DNA of 9,034 bases from an uncultured Flavobacterium sp. (GTDB lineage: Bacteria; Bacteroidota; Bacteroidia; Flavobacteriales; Flavobacteriaceae), in NCBI GenBank assembly GCA_946886675.1, contig CAMPIZ010000053.1, positions 1-9,034 of the forward strand, read 5' to 3'. A model generated the notes under the pieces. It saw nothing but the letters and a program-made list of their open reading frames with translations. It did not search any database and was not told the DNA's origin. The translations under genes and the position numbers were made by a program. This document shows, piece after piece, positions 1 through 6,403 of this stretch (positions are counted from its first letter, which is position 1; every line of letters begins with the position of its first letter).

Positions 1-321
1 AGTTTCACCATCCGACAAAAGGAAAAAAGCATTTTTAAAGTCTTTGTTCAGTTTGGTTGCTTCACTTACCCTTGTGTCAGACACGTCTATTCCATAATAT
101 ACAACTGTTTTAGTTTGGGTTATAACGTTTACATGGGAGCCGTTACCGGGGCCAACTTCCAATACACGGGTATTATCAGTAACTGCCAGAAGGTCTATAG
201 TTTTTTTAATCAGGTGCTCATTGGTAAAATTCATCATTTCACCAATCTGGATGCCTGTCTCTCCCTTGGGGTGGCTTAGCTGAATGGCGAGTTCCTGAAG
301 TTCTGTCTCCGTTAATTTCAT
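1..321 (-). CDS. Class I SAM-dependent methyltransferase, N-terminal part (runs off left edge)
   Basis: Translating the minus strand from the ATG at 321 gives 107 uninterrupted codons to the window edge. An in-frame stop at 367-369 with no ATG or GTG between makes 321 the natural start. The sequence begins MKLTETELQELAIQLSHPKG. At residues 53-62 it has VLEVGPGNGS, the glycine-rich motif I that binds S-adenosylmethionine in Rossmann-fold methyltransferases. About 20 residues later YYGIDVS (75-81) fits motif II, whose acidic residue contacts the ribose. The MMNFTNEHLIKKTIDLL stretch (29-45) resembles the helix before motif I in UbiE/type-11-like enzymes. The methyl acceptor cannot be told because the substrate-binding C-terminus lies outside the window. 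The gene is separated from the esterase upstream by a strong terminator, so it should have its own promoter, but I found no convincing -7/-33 pair in 322-375. Confidence 0.85.
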   Translation of the reverse strand, partial: MKLTETELQELAIQLSHPKGETGIQIGEMMNFTNEHLIKKTIDLLAVTDNTRVLEVGPGNGSHVNVITQTKTVVYYGIDVSDTRVSEATKLNKDFKNAFFLLSDGET

Positions 322-369
322 GAGGGGGCTTATTTTGGTGATTACGATAAAATTAGCGAAAGCAAATTA

Positions 370-402
370 AAAAAGAAAGCCCGGAAAATATTTCCGGGCT
401 TT
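370..402 (-). terminator. Rho-independent terminator after the esterase gene
   Basis: A perfect 12-bp inverted repeat, AAAGCCCGGAAA (376-387) and TTTCCGGGCTTT (391-402), encloses a 3-nt loop. On the minus strand the stem is followed by a T-rich run (complement of 370-375 and beyond). It begins about 10 bp after the stop of the minus-strand esterase and therefore ends that transcript. T residues also follow the stem on the plus strand, but nothing upstream on that strand needs terminating. Confidence 0.88.
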
Positions 403-412
403 TAAATTATTG

Positions 413-1324
413 TTATTTCTTTTTGAACAGAAACGTTAGCACATTGCCAAACCTTTGCTGCCATGATTTTTCATTATGCTCTCCGTCTTCAATTCTTTCA
501 GACATTAGGTTCTCTCCCATTACATAGCCTTTATGTGTAAGCAAATTATCAACCATTTTCTGATGTACTTCATAATATGCATCCAGCCCCACTGTACCAT
601 AGTCAAAGTATAGCCTGTGGTTTTCAGGATCAGGAATATTATTTTCCATATACTTGCGTATAGCGTCCGAAGGATTCATGTTACTGTTATCCATAAGTAC
701 AGGCCAGTGTGTGGAAACACAGGCAGCCTTTCCGAAAAACTTGGGGTATTCAAATAAAGTATACATGGAGATAAGCCCGCCCATAGAGCTACCACACAAA
801 GCAGTATTTTCTGCCTCCGGTTTTGTCCTGAATTTTTCATCCATAAAAGGCTTAAGCTCTTCTGCCATAAAATTTGCATATTCATCGCCTGTAAATTCAG
901 CTTTTTTACCTCCTAATGCCTCTACGGTTTTATAGATTTGTTCTTTATCGGCATCGGTAAGATATTCGGCAGCTTTTTCAGGAAAATATTCAAAAGACCT
1001 GTTGGGAGTATTTGATACGGCTACAATGATTATTGGCTCTATTTGTCCCTGGTTTATAAGGTCCTGTGCTGTTCTGGCAGCTTCCCAGGTAATGCCTCCT
1101 GTAGCTGTTTCAGGATTAAAAACATTTTGCCCGTCCTGCATATATAATACGGCATATTTCTGTCCCAGGTTATCCTCATACCCCTCAGGCAGCCATACTT
1201 CTATTTGCCTTGTACCCACATTTCTGGATGGGAAATTTTCAAACACCTGTATTTTACCATGTTGTGCCACAGCCGGAATAAAAGTAAGGCAGCATAACAA
1301 TATTTTTAAAACCGATTTTTTCAT
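413..1324 (-). CDS. Secreted alpha/beta-hydrolase, putative esterase family (esterase D/Fes-like)
   Basis: This 303-residue protein starts with a signal peptide: basic MKKSVLK, a hydrophobic core, and a probable cleavage site AVA|QHG after residue 20. It should therefore be exported to the periplasm or beyond. The mature part fits the putative-esterase family (PF00756), which includes carbohydrate esterases and siderophore esterases. The strand-turn motif VLYMQDGQNVF is at 59-69, and the nucleophile elbow GSSMGG is at 178-183 with Ser180 as the likely catalytic serine. The likely histidine is His283 in DGEHNEKSW, and Asp248 in GLDAYYE is a candidate acid. The cysteines at 11-12 do not sit in a lipobox, so I do not call it a lipoprotein. 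The natural ester is unknown; acyl sugars, siderophores and peptides are all possible in this family. The gene starts 34 bp after the carboxylase stop and may be transcribed with it. Confidence 0.88.
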   Translation of the reverse strand: MKKSVLKILLCCLTFIPAVAQHGKIQVFENFPSRNVGTRQIEVWLPEGYEDNLGQKYAVLYMQDGQNVFNPETATGGITWEAARTAQDLINQGQIEPIIIVAVSNTPNRSFEYFPEKAAEYLTDADKEQIYKTVEALGGKKAEFTGDEYANFMAEELKPFMDEKFRTKPEAENTALCGSSMGGLISMYTLFEYPKFFGKAACVSTHWPVLMDNSNMNPSDAIRKYMENNIPDPENHRLYFDYGTVGLDAYYEVHQKMVDNLLTHKGYVMGENLMSERIEDGEHNEKSWQQRFGNVLTFLFKKK

Positions 1325-1346
1325 AAAGTAGTTTTTTCGTTTCAGG

Positions 1347-1378
1347 TAAATATAAAAATTAAACCTGTATCACGCCAA
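1347..1378 (-). promoter_or_regulatory. Weak candidate promoter for the esterase gene
   Basis: On the minus strand TATATTTA (1354-1347) matches 7 of 8 positions of the Bacteroidota -7 consensus TAnnTTTG. A TTG (1378-1376) lies 21 bp upstream, inside the 3' end of the carboxylase gene. The spacing is within the accepted range, but AT-rich sequence produces such matches by chance, and co-transcription with the carboxylase is equally possible. Confidence 0.25.
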
Positions 1379-2987
1379 GGTTAAAAGGCTTTTCTATTGG
1401 GGCATGATTTGCCGCTTCAATCCCCATGCTTATCCATTTTCGGGTATCAAGCGGATCTATTATGGCATCTGTCCAAAGCCTTGAAGCAGCATAATATGGT
1501 GATACCTGCGCATCATACCTTGCTTTTATTTTATTAAAAAGCTCTTCCTCTTTTTCCGGGGTAATTTCCTCACCACGTGCCTTGAGTGACGAAGCCTCAA
1601 TTTGCATAAGCACCTTTGCAGCCTGAGTACCGCCCATAACGGCAAGCTCTGCGCTTGGCCATGCAAAAATAAGCCTTGGGTCATAAGCCTTGCCACACAT
1701 GGCATAGTTACCTGCACCATAGGAGTTGCCTACTACCACAGTAAACTTAGGTACAACAGAGTTGCTTACCGCATTTACCATTTTGGCACCATCTTTTATA
1801 ATACCGCCATGCTCTGATTTTGACCCAACCATAAAGCCTGTAACATCCTGAAGGAATACCAGCGGAATTTTCTTTTGGTTACAGTTTGCAATAAAGCGGG
1901 TTGCCTTATCGGCACTGTCAGAATAAATAACACCGCCAAACTGCATTTCGCCTTTTTTAGATTTAAGCACTTTACGCTGATTAGCCACAATACCTACAGC
2001 CCATCCATCTATGCGGGCATAGCCGGTTATAATGGTTTGGCCGTAACCGGCCTTATATTCTTCAAATTCGCTGTTGTCTGTAAGCCTTTTTATAATCTCC
2101 ATCATGTCATACTGCTCTGTACGCAGTTTAGGCAGGTAACCATAAATTTCTTCAGGGTTCAGGGCAGGCTTTTCCGGCTTGGTACGGCTGTATCCGGCTT
2201 TATCAAAATCACCTATTTTGTCTACTATGTTTTTTATGGTGTCAAGGGCGTCTTTATCATCCTTGGCTTTGTAATCGGTAACACCTGAAATTTCGCAGTG
2301 GGTTGTTGCCCCGCCAAGTGTTTCGTTATCTATGCTTTCGCCAATAGCGGCCTTAACAAGATAGCTTCCCGCAAGAAATATACTGCCTGTTTTATCTACT
2401 ATAAGGGCCTCGTCGCTCATTATTGGGAGATAAGCACCACCGGCAACACAACTGCCCATAACGGCCGCTATTTGTGTAATGCCCATACTGCTCATAATAG
2501 CATTGTTACGGAAAATGCGCCCGAAGTGCTCCTTGTCCGGAAATATCTCATCCTGCATAGGCAGGTAAACACCGGCACTGTCTACAAGATAAATTATAGG
2601 AAGCTTGTTTTCCATGGCAATTTCCTGTGCCCGCAGGTTCTTTTTCCCGGTAATAGGAAACCATGCCCCTGCTTTCACAGTTGCATCATTAGCTACCACA
2701 ATACATTGCTTACCGCTTACATAGCCTATTTTTACTACAACACCTCCAGAAGGGCATCCGCCGTGTTCGGCATACATACCTTCTCCTGCAAAAGCGCCAA
2801 TTTCTATGCTTTTACTATCTTTATCAAGAAGGTAATCTATACGCTCACGGGCTGTCATTTTACCTTCATTATGTAGTTTTGCTATTCTTTTTTCGCCGCC
2901 GCCAAGTTTTACTTTTGCTAGTTTCTGCTTCAGTTCAGAAAGCAGCAGTTTATTATGGTCTTCATTTTTATTGAAGTTGATATCCAT
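1359..2987 (-). CDS. mccB: Acyl-CoA carboxylase carboxyltransferase (beta) subunit, methylcrotonyl-CoA carboxylase type
   Basis: This 542-residue protein is full length for a biotin-dependent acyl-CoA carboxylase beta subunit, which moves the carboxyl group from carboxybiotin to an acyl-CoA in the cytosol. Both halves of the crotonase-fold carboxyltransferase are present. The N-half has MTARERIDYLLD (44-55), VDSAGVYLPMQDEIFPD (135-151) and the oxyanion-type glycine-rich turn GSCVAGGAYLP (178-188). The C-half has GFMVGSKSEHGGIIKDGAKMV (split across 384-404) and GNSYGAGNYAMCG (420-432). The YLPxQDExFPDxxHFGRIF and GFMVG signatures match methylcrotonyl-CoA carboxylase (leucine degradation) better than propionyl-CoA carboxylase, which usually has GFLPG. 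Geranyl-CoA carboxylase is a close alternative. No biotin carboxylase or carrier subunit is present in the window, so the alpha partner must be encoded elsewhere. The start at 2987 gives the expected short lysine-rich N-terminus. I found no clear promoter in 2988-3090. Confidence 0.93.
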   Translation of the reverse strand: MDINFNKNEDHNKLLLSELKQKLAKVKLGGGEKRIAKLHNEGKMTARERIDYLLDKDSKSIEIGAFAGEGMYAEHGGCPSGGVVVKIGYVSGKQCIVVANDATVKAGAWFPITGKKNLRAQEIAMENKLPIIYLVDSAGVYLPMQDEIFPDKEHFGRIFRNNAIMSSMGITQIAAVMGSCVAGGAYLPIMSDEALIVDKTGSIFLAGSYLVKAAIGESIDNETLGGATTHCEISGVTDYKAKDDKDALDTIKNIVDKIGDFDKAGYSRTKPEKPALNPEEIYGYLPKLRTEQYDMMEIIKRLTDNSEFEEYKAGYGQTIITGYARIDGWAVGIVANQRKVLKSKKGEMQFGGVIYSDSADKATRFIANCNQKKIPLVFLQDVTGFMVGSKSEHGGIIKDGAKMVNAVSNSVVPKFTVVVGNSYGAGNYAMCGKAYDPRLIFAWPSAELAVMGGTQAAKVLMQIEASSLKARGEEITPEKEEELFNKIKARYDAQVSPYYAASRLWTDAIIDPLDTRKWISMGIEAANHAPIEKPFNLGVIQV

Positions 2988-3090
2988 AGGTATAACAGAT
3001 TTTTTGTGATAGTTGTATTTTAAGAGGTGCTAAAATACGAAAACGTTTGATAATAGTAACTAAACACAGTGTTTTATGCCTAAAATATAA

Positions 3091-3124
3091 AACAAAAAAG
3101 GAACAGAGGTGAGTCTGTTCCTTT
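3091..3124 (-). terminator. Rho-independent terminator after the divergent PiT-type gene
   Basis: A perfect 11-bp inverted repeat, AAAGGAACAGA (3097-3107) and TCTGTTCCTTT (3114-3124), encloses a 6-nt loop. On the minus strand it is followed by TTTTTTGTT (complement of 3099-3091). It lies 25 bp after the stop of the permease gene at 3149 and isolates that transcript from the carboxylase gene. The remaining interval, 2988-3090, holds the carboxylase leader and no other structure I can support. Confidence 0.87.
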
Positions 3125-3148
3125 ATAATTGTATTAGCATGCGGGAAA

Positions 3149-4267
3149 TTATATCCCGAAAAAGTTCATCAAATCATTTTTGATAGCTTCGTTTACTGTA
3201 GAAGCCAGTATTACTGATATTATAAGGCCTATTGCTGCAAAACTAAAATCTTTTGCAATCATTTTAAGGGCTTTGTTTTTATGTTTTTTACCTTTTTTAA
3301 CCCTTGCAAGGTTTATGGCAATTTCACGGCCTCCTATAAGTCCAAGAAAAACCCAGGTTGTACTCATAGGTACAGTACTGATGAATAGTTTGTAAATAAG
3401 GATTAATGCATAAGACAGATCGATAAGTGTTGCAGCCCTTACATCTGAAACTCTCGATTTTTCGCTAACAACTTTTTGTATCCTGTCGCCTCGCAGGTAA
3501 AACAAAAGCCCAAGCCCCAGGAAAATTACAAGCCCAAAAACAATAAACTGTACCGCATCAAGCCTTCTTGGAAGGAATACCGCAACGTTTGCACCGTCCT
3601 GCATTACCCAAACCGACCAAAGCACACCGCTTACAATCCATTGGGCTACCATCCATGATGGATGTACTTTACGGCCTTTGAATTTTTTTCTGATGTAGTT
3701 ATACCCAAAATACCATATTAGTACAGATGTTACAAAAGCAATTAAGTAACCGGAAACACTCTTAGTAACCATAGAAGTAATACCACTTGAGCTTGCTGTA
3801 AATACACTCAGCATAAGGAAAGTGGTAGATACCGGCATCCTTAGCCTTGTAAGTATAAGCAGCACCAGTGGCGCCATAAGCATAAAGAAAGAGAACTCCT
3901 GAGGGTGGGGATATTTACTTACGTTATTTTCATCTATAAGCCTGCCGTAGGTAACATCGCCATCTAATGCGAACCAGCTTATTGCTATAGTGACCAGGAA
4001 AATTGCACCTATATAAAGCCAGAGCACATACCATTTTCTATGTTTGTTACTTTCTATAAATGTTCCCAGAGACTGTATACTGTCGTTAGAAACGGTTGCA
4101 TAGGCAGCAGTAAAAAAGCCTATCCACATTGCTATTTGCGGCTGACCGTAAAAAGCAGCACTTAAAATAAAGATGCAGAAAATAATTGTTAGGAAGATTT
4201 TTTCGTTTGAAAATCTTTCAATTAAGCTTAACGGAGGAATAGACTTCTTCCTGTATTTCATTTTCAT
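3149..4267 (-). CDS. Divergent PiT-family (phosphate/sulfate permease-like) membrane transporter
   Basis: This 372-residue integral membrane protein has roughly ten hydrophobic segments, the first at about 24-40, with basic loops at 191-201 and 323-333. It retains the two-fold repeated layout of the PiT family (PF01384). The first repeat has VSNDSIQSLGT (59-69), in the place of the family's GANDVAN-like motif, then MPVSTTF (144-150). The second has QDGANVAVFLPR (223-234), then VPMSTTW (299-305). The paired STT motifs and the first N-D are kept. The Asp after GAN in the second motif is replaced by Val, and the His after STT is replaced by Phe or Trp. PiT members move phosphate or, as in Bacillus CysP, sulfate, using Na+ or H+. 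Given these changes I do not assign a substrate. The gene is monocistronic, with its own consensus promoter and terminator, and has no DUF47 partner. Met1 rather than Met3 was chosen because it lies just after the promoter. Confidence 0.85.
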   Translation of the reverse strand: MKMKYRKKSIPPLSLIERFSNEKIFLTIIFCIFILSAAFYGQPQIAMWIGFFTAAYATVSNDSIQSLGTFIESNKHRKWYVLWLYIGAIFLVTIAISWFALDGDVTYGRLIDENNVSKYPHPQEFSFFMLMAPLVLLILTRLRMPVSTTFLMLSVFTASSSGITSMVTKSVSGYLIAFVTSVLIWYFGYNYIRKKFKGRKVHPSWMVAQWIVSGVLWSVWVMQDGANVAVFLPRRLDAVQFIVFGLVIFLGLGLLFYLRGDRIQKVVSEKSRVSDVRAATLIDLSYALILIYKLFISTVPMSTTWVFLGLIGGREIAINLARVKKGKKHKNKALKMIAKDFSFAAIGLIISVILASTVNEAIKNDLMNFFGI

Positions 4268-4292
4268 GATGGGGTAGTTTTTAAAAACGTTG

Positions 4293-4322
4293 CAAAAGTA
4301 GGCATCTCAAATTCTTAACAAA
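4293..4322 (-). promoter_or_regulatory. Consensus Bacteroidota promoter for the divergent PiT-type gene
   Basis: Read on the minus strand, TTTG (4322-4319) is followed after 18 bp by TACTTTTG (4300-4293), an exact match to the TAnnTTTG -7 element at proper spacing from an exact -33. Transcription would start near 4286, giving a leader of about 20 nt before the ATG at 4267. With both elements intact, expression needs no activator in principle. Confidence 0.7.
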
Positions 4323-4488
4323 GAACGGCTAGTTTTAAGTTATTGTTAATAAATAGATATTTTAAGTTTAAATTTCAAGTTAGCTCTTTTTTATTTAATA
4401 CTCAGCGTTTTAGTTTTACCTGCTTATATTTTAAATTTCTGATTTTTAAAAATCTATAAAATCTATCGTAATCATTTTATTAGCTTTA

Positions 4489-4527
4489 ATAACACTTGGT
4501 TCATTGTAACTTAACCATTTCTTAACA
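4489..4527 (+). promoter_or_regulatory. Phased TTAACA-like hexamers, candidate Pho-type activator box
   Basis: Four hexamers begin at exact 11-bp intervals: ATAACA (4489), TTCATT (4500), TTAACC (4511) and TTAACA (4522). The last two are strong, the first is 5 of 6, and the second is weak. Direct repeats with 11-bp period are the known layout of PhoB boxes in E. coli and of TTAACA-type PhoP boxes in Bacillus. The array ends 9 bp before the -7 element and occupies the place of the missing -33, as an activator site would. It precedes a phosphate uptake operon. Assignment to a PhoB-like regulator is inference. Confidence 0.45.
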
Positions 4528-4536
4528 TTAGATAGG

Positions 4537-4544
4537 TACATTTG
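4537..4544 (+). promoter_or_regulatory. -7 element of the DUF47-PiT operon promoter
   Basis: TACATTTG matches TAnnTTTG exactly and lies 16 bp before the ATG at 4561, implying a very short leader of about 10-12 nt. No TTG is found 17-23 bp upstream, so the promoter probably depends on the factor bound at the repeats just upstream. The rest of the 293-bp divergent spacer (about 4323-4488) is AT-rich, and I see no gene in it. Confidence 0.6.
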
Positions 4545-4560
4545 CCACAAAATTTTATTC

Positions 4561-5205
4561 ATGTCTATAAACAGTATCTTCCAGTTTCTTGTTCCGAAGG
4601 ATAAGAAATTTTTCCCGCTTTTTGAGCAGGCTACACAAAATCTAGTACTTTTAGCTGAAGCACTGCATGAGGCAGTTAATGCACCAAAAGGTAAAAGAGA
4701 TGAGCTTTTTAACAAAGTTGAGGAGTTAGAAGGCATAATAGAAAGTATTGCCCACAAAACAAACCTGGAGCTTAGCAAAAACTTTATTACTCCTTTTGAC
4801 AGGGAAGATATCCACTCACTTATTACCGCCATTGACGATGTGTCTGATTATATGTATGGTGCAGCCAGCAGAATGAGACTTTATCAGGTGGAAAAAATTA
4901 CCAAGTCTATTCGTAAGATGACTGAAATTAATCTGGAAGCATGCCTGCTGATACAGGGAGCAATTGTAGACCTTAAAGATATGAATAACCTTAAAGGCAT
5001 AGCAGATGCCTGCAAGAAGATTAATAAACTGGAAAACAAGTCTGATAGTGTTTTTGATAAGGCCGTGGCCGATATTTTTGAGAACGAGACAGATGCTATT
5101 AATGTAATTAAGTATAAAGAGGTGCTTGCGGCACTTGAGTCGGCTGCAGACAAATGTAAAGGGGTAGCGAACGTTTTAGAGTCTATCGCTGTAAAACATT
5201 CATAA
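4561..5205 (+). CDS. DUF47 family, PhoU-like phosphate transport regulator
   Basis: This 214-residue soluble, almost wholly helical protein belongs to the DUF47/TIGR00153 family (PF01865), structurally related to PhoU and normally encoded beside PiT transporters. Family hallmarks are the start FQFLVPKDKKFFPLFEQ (7-23), then TPFDREDIHSL (77-87), IDDVSDYM (91-98), and a C-terminal ENETDAINVIKYKEV (174-188) followed by ALESAADKCKGVANVLE (191-207). Acidic residues spaced as E/DxxxD in these helices (for example E82, D92, D96, D162, D166, D197) correspond to the metal-binding positions of PhoU-fold proteins. The gene begins right after an exact -7 element and ends 28 bp before the PiT start, so the two form an operon. 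It probably modulates transporter activity or signals phosphate status from the cytosolic face. This role is known for the family but not proven here. Confidence 0.92.
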   Translation: MSINSIFQFLVPKDKKFFPLFEQATQNLVLLAEALHEAVNAPKGKRDELFNKVEELEGIIESIAHKTNLELSKNFITPFDREDIHSLITAIDDVSDYMYGAASRMRLYQVEKITKSIRKMTEINLEACLLIQGAIVDLKDMNNLKGIADACKKINKLENKSDSVFDKAVADIFENETDAINVIKYKEVLAALESAADKCKGVANVLESIAVKHS

Positions 5206-5233
5206 AACAACCACAACCCCAAATCAATTTACT

Positions 5234-6307
5234 ATGTATACGCTGCTTATAGTTATTATAATCTTAGCATTAATATTTGATTACATCAATGGTTTTCATG
5301 ATGCGGCAAACTCCATAGCCACTATAGTTGCCACAAAAGTACTTACACCGTTCCAGGCGGTACTCTGGGCAGCTTTCTTTAACTTCATGGCATACTTTAT
5401 CTCAAAGTACTGGATAGGGGAGTTCAGGATAGGTAATACCATCGCTAAAACCGTTAGTGAAGACTTTATTACACTCGAAGTTATTTTTGCAGGGCTTATT
5501 GCAGCCATTACCTGGAACCTTCTTACCTGGAAGCTTGGTATACCATCATCATCATCACATACTCTTATAGGTGGTTTTATGGGCGCTGCACTGGCACATG
5601 CATTTACAGTAAATGGAGCCGATTTAAGTACTGTGGTTAACTATGCTAAAGTTATACCAATCATACTTTTTATTTTTATGGCACCGCTTATAGGTATGAT
5701 CGTGGCATATTTTCTCACTATCCTAATACTCAATATCTGCCGTAAGGCAAACCCAACTAAAGCAGATAAATGGTTCAGGAGGCTTCAGTTGGTGTCATCT
5801 GCATTATTTAGTTTAGGGCATGGTGCAAATGATGCTCAAAAGGTTATGGGTATTATAGGCGCTGCAGTTATATATTACCAGGTTAATATAGAAAAGGACC
5901 TAGCTTATCTTGCTGCGGAAAACAAATTCAGCTATTTTGTAGACCATTGGAGCTGGGTGCCGCTTGCGAGTTTTATTATGATAGGTTTGGGTACCATGAG
6001 CGGCGGATGGAAAATTGTAAAAACCATGGGATCTAAAATCACCAAGGTAACATCGCTGGAAGGTGTAGCTGCAGAAACTGCAGGAGCCATAACACTTTAT
6101 ACTACGGAGCATTTTGGTATTCCGGTATCTACTACACATACCATTACAGGTTCTATTATTGGAGTGGGTATTACAAAAAGGGTATCTGCAGTTCGCTGGG
6201 GAGTAACCATAAGCCTGCTATGGGCATGGATACTTACTATACCTGTATCTGCCGTTATAGCGGCTATAATATATTATATTGTTACAGGAGTAATGTCCCT
6301 GTTTTAA
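5234..6307 (+). CDS. pit: Low-affinity inorganic phosphate transporter, PiT family
   Basis: This 357-residue polytopic membrane protein shows the canonical PiT signatures in both inverted halves. GFHDAANSIAT (20-30) and IPSSSSHTLIGG (103-114) are in the first, and GHGANDAQKVMG (195-206) and IPVSTTHTITGS (296-307) are in the second. Between the halves lies a hydrophilic loop, RKANPTKADKWFRR (170-183). PiT proteins take up phosphate, often as a metal-phosphate complex, with protons or Na+ across the inner membrane. The length is typical of short bacterial PiTs and smaller than E. coli PitA, which has a large central loop. The gene is second in a two-gene operon with the DUF47 regulator and ends at a strong terminator. 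A TCA run at 5545-5556 simply encodes the conserved SSSS. Phosphate is by far the likeliest substrate given the intact motifs and the DUF47 partner. Confidence 0.95.
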   Translation: MYTLLIVIIILALIFDYINGFHDAANSIATIVATKVLTPFQAVLWAAFFNFMAYFISKYWIGEFRIGNTIAKTVSEDFITLEVIFAGLIAAITWNLLTWKLGIPSSSSHTLIGGFMGAALAHAFTVNGADLSTVVNYAKVIPIILFIFMAPLIGMIVAYFLTILILNICRKANPTKADKWFRRLQLVSSALFSLGHGANDAQKVMGIIGAAVIYYQVNIEKDLAYLAAENKFSYFVDHWSWVPLASFIMIGLGTMSGGWKIVKTMGSKITKVTSLEGVAAETAGAITLYTTEHFGIPVSTTHTITGSIIGVGITKRVSAVRWGVTISLLWAWILTIPVSAVIAAIIYYIVTGVMSLF

Positions 6308-6324
6308 AATAAACACAAAATTAT

Positions 6325-6369
6325 AAAAAAAACAAAACCTGTGGGAATCACCAAACCACAGGTTTTTTT
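6325..6369. terminator. Bidirectional terminator between the PiT operon and the kinase genes
   Basis: A perfect 11-bp inverted repeat, AAAACCTGTGG (6334-6344) and CCACAGGTTTT (6356-6366), encloses an 11-nt loop. Seven T residues (6363-6369) follow on the plus strand, and an A-run at 6325-6332 supplies the U-tract on the minus strand. It lies 26 bp after the PiT stop and about 35 bp beyond the stop of the convergent kinase gene, so it can serve both. Confidence 0.87.
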
Positions 6370-6403
6370 ATTTAGGATATATTGATTTAAAATGCAGGAT
6401 TCT

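Noticed and set aside
363..370. Possible -7 element (complement of CAAATTAA) for the methyltransferase
   Set aside because: It is an imperfect match with no -33 at proper distance; the required position falls inside the terminator stem-loop.
1875..2876. Two long plus-strand open frames opposite the carboxylase
   Set aside because: The minus-strand carboxylase is complete with all motifs. The opposite frames have no recognisable domain and arise from its codon bias.
3041..3048. AAACGTTT palindrome upstream of the carboxylase gene
   Set aside because: It is only 8 bp, AT-rich, and not tied to a promoter I can support.
4446..4832. Minus-strand open frame of 128 residues overlapping the DUF47 start
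   Set aside because: It is antisense to a well-recognised gene, serine-rich in the manner of reversed coding sequence, and covers the operon promoter. I see no family signature.
5545..5556. Four tandem ATC/TCA trinucleotides, possible phase-variable microsatellite
   Set aside because: The repeat is in frame, short, and encodes the conserved SSSS of the PiT motif, so changes in copy number would not shift the frame.
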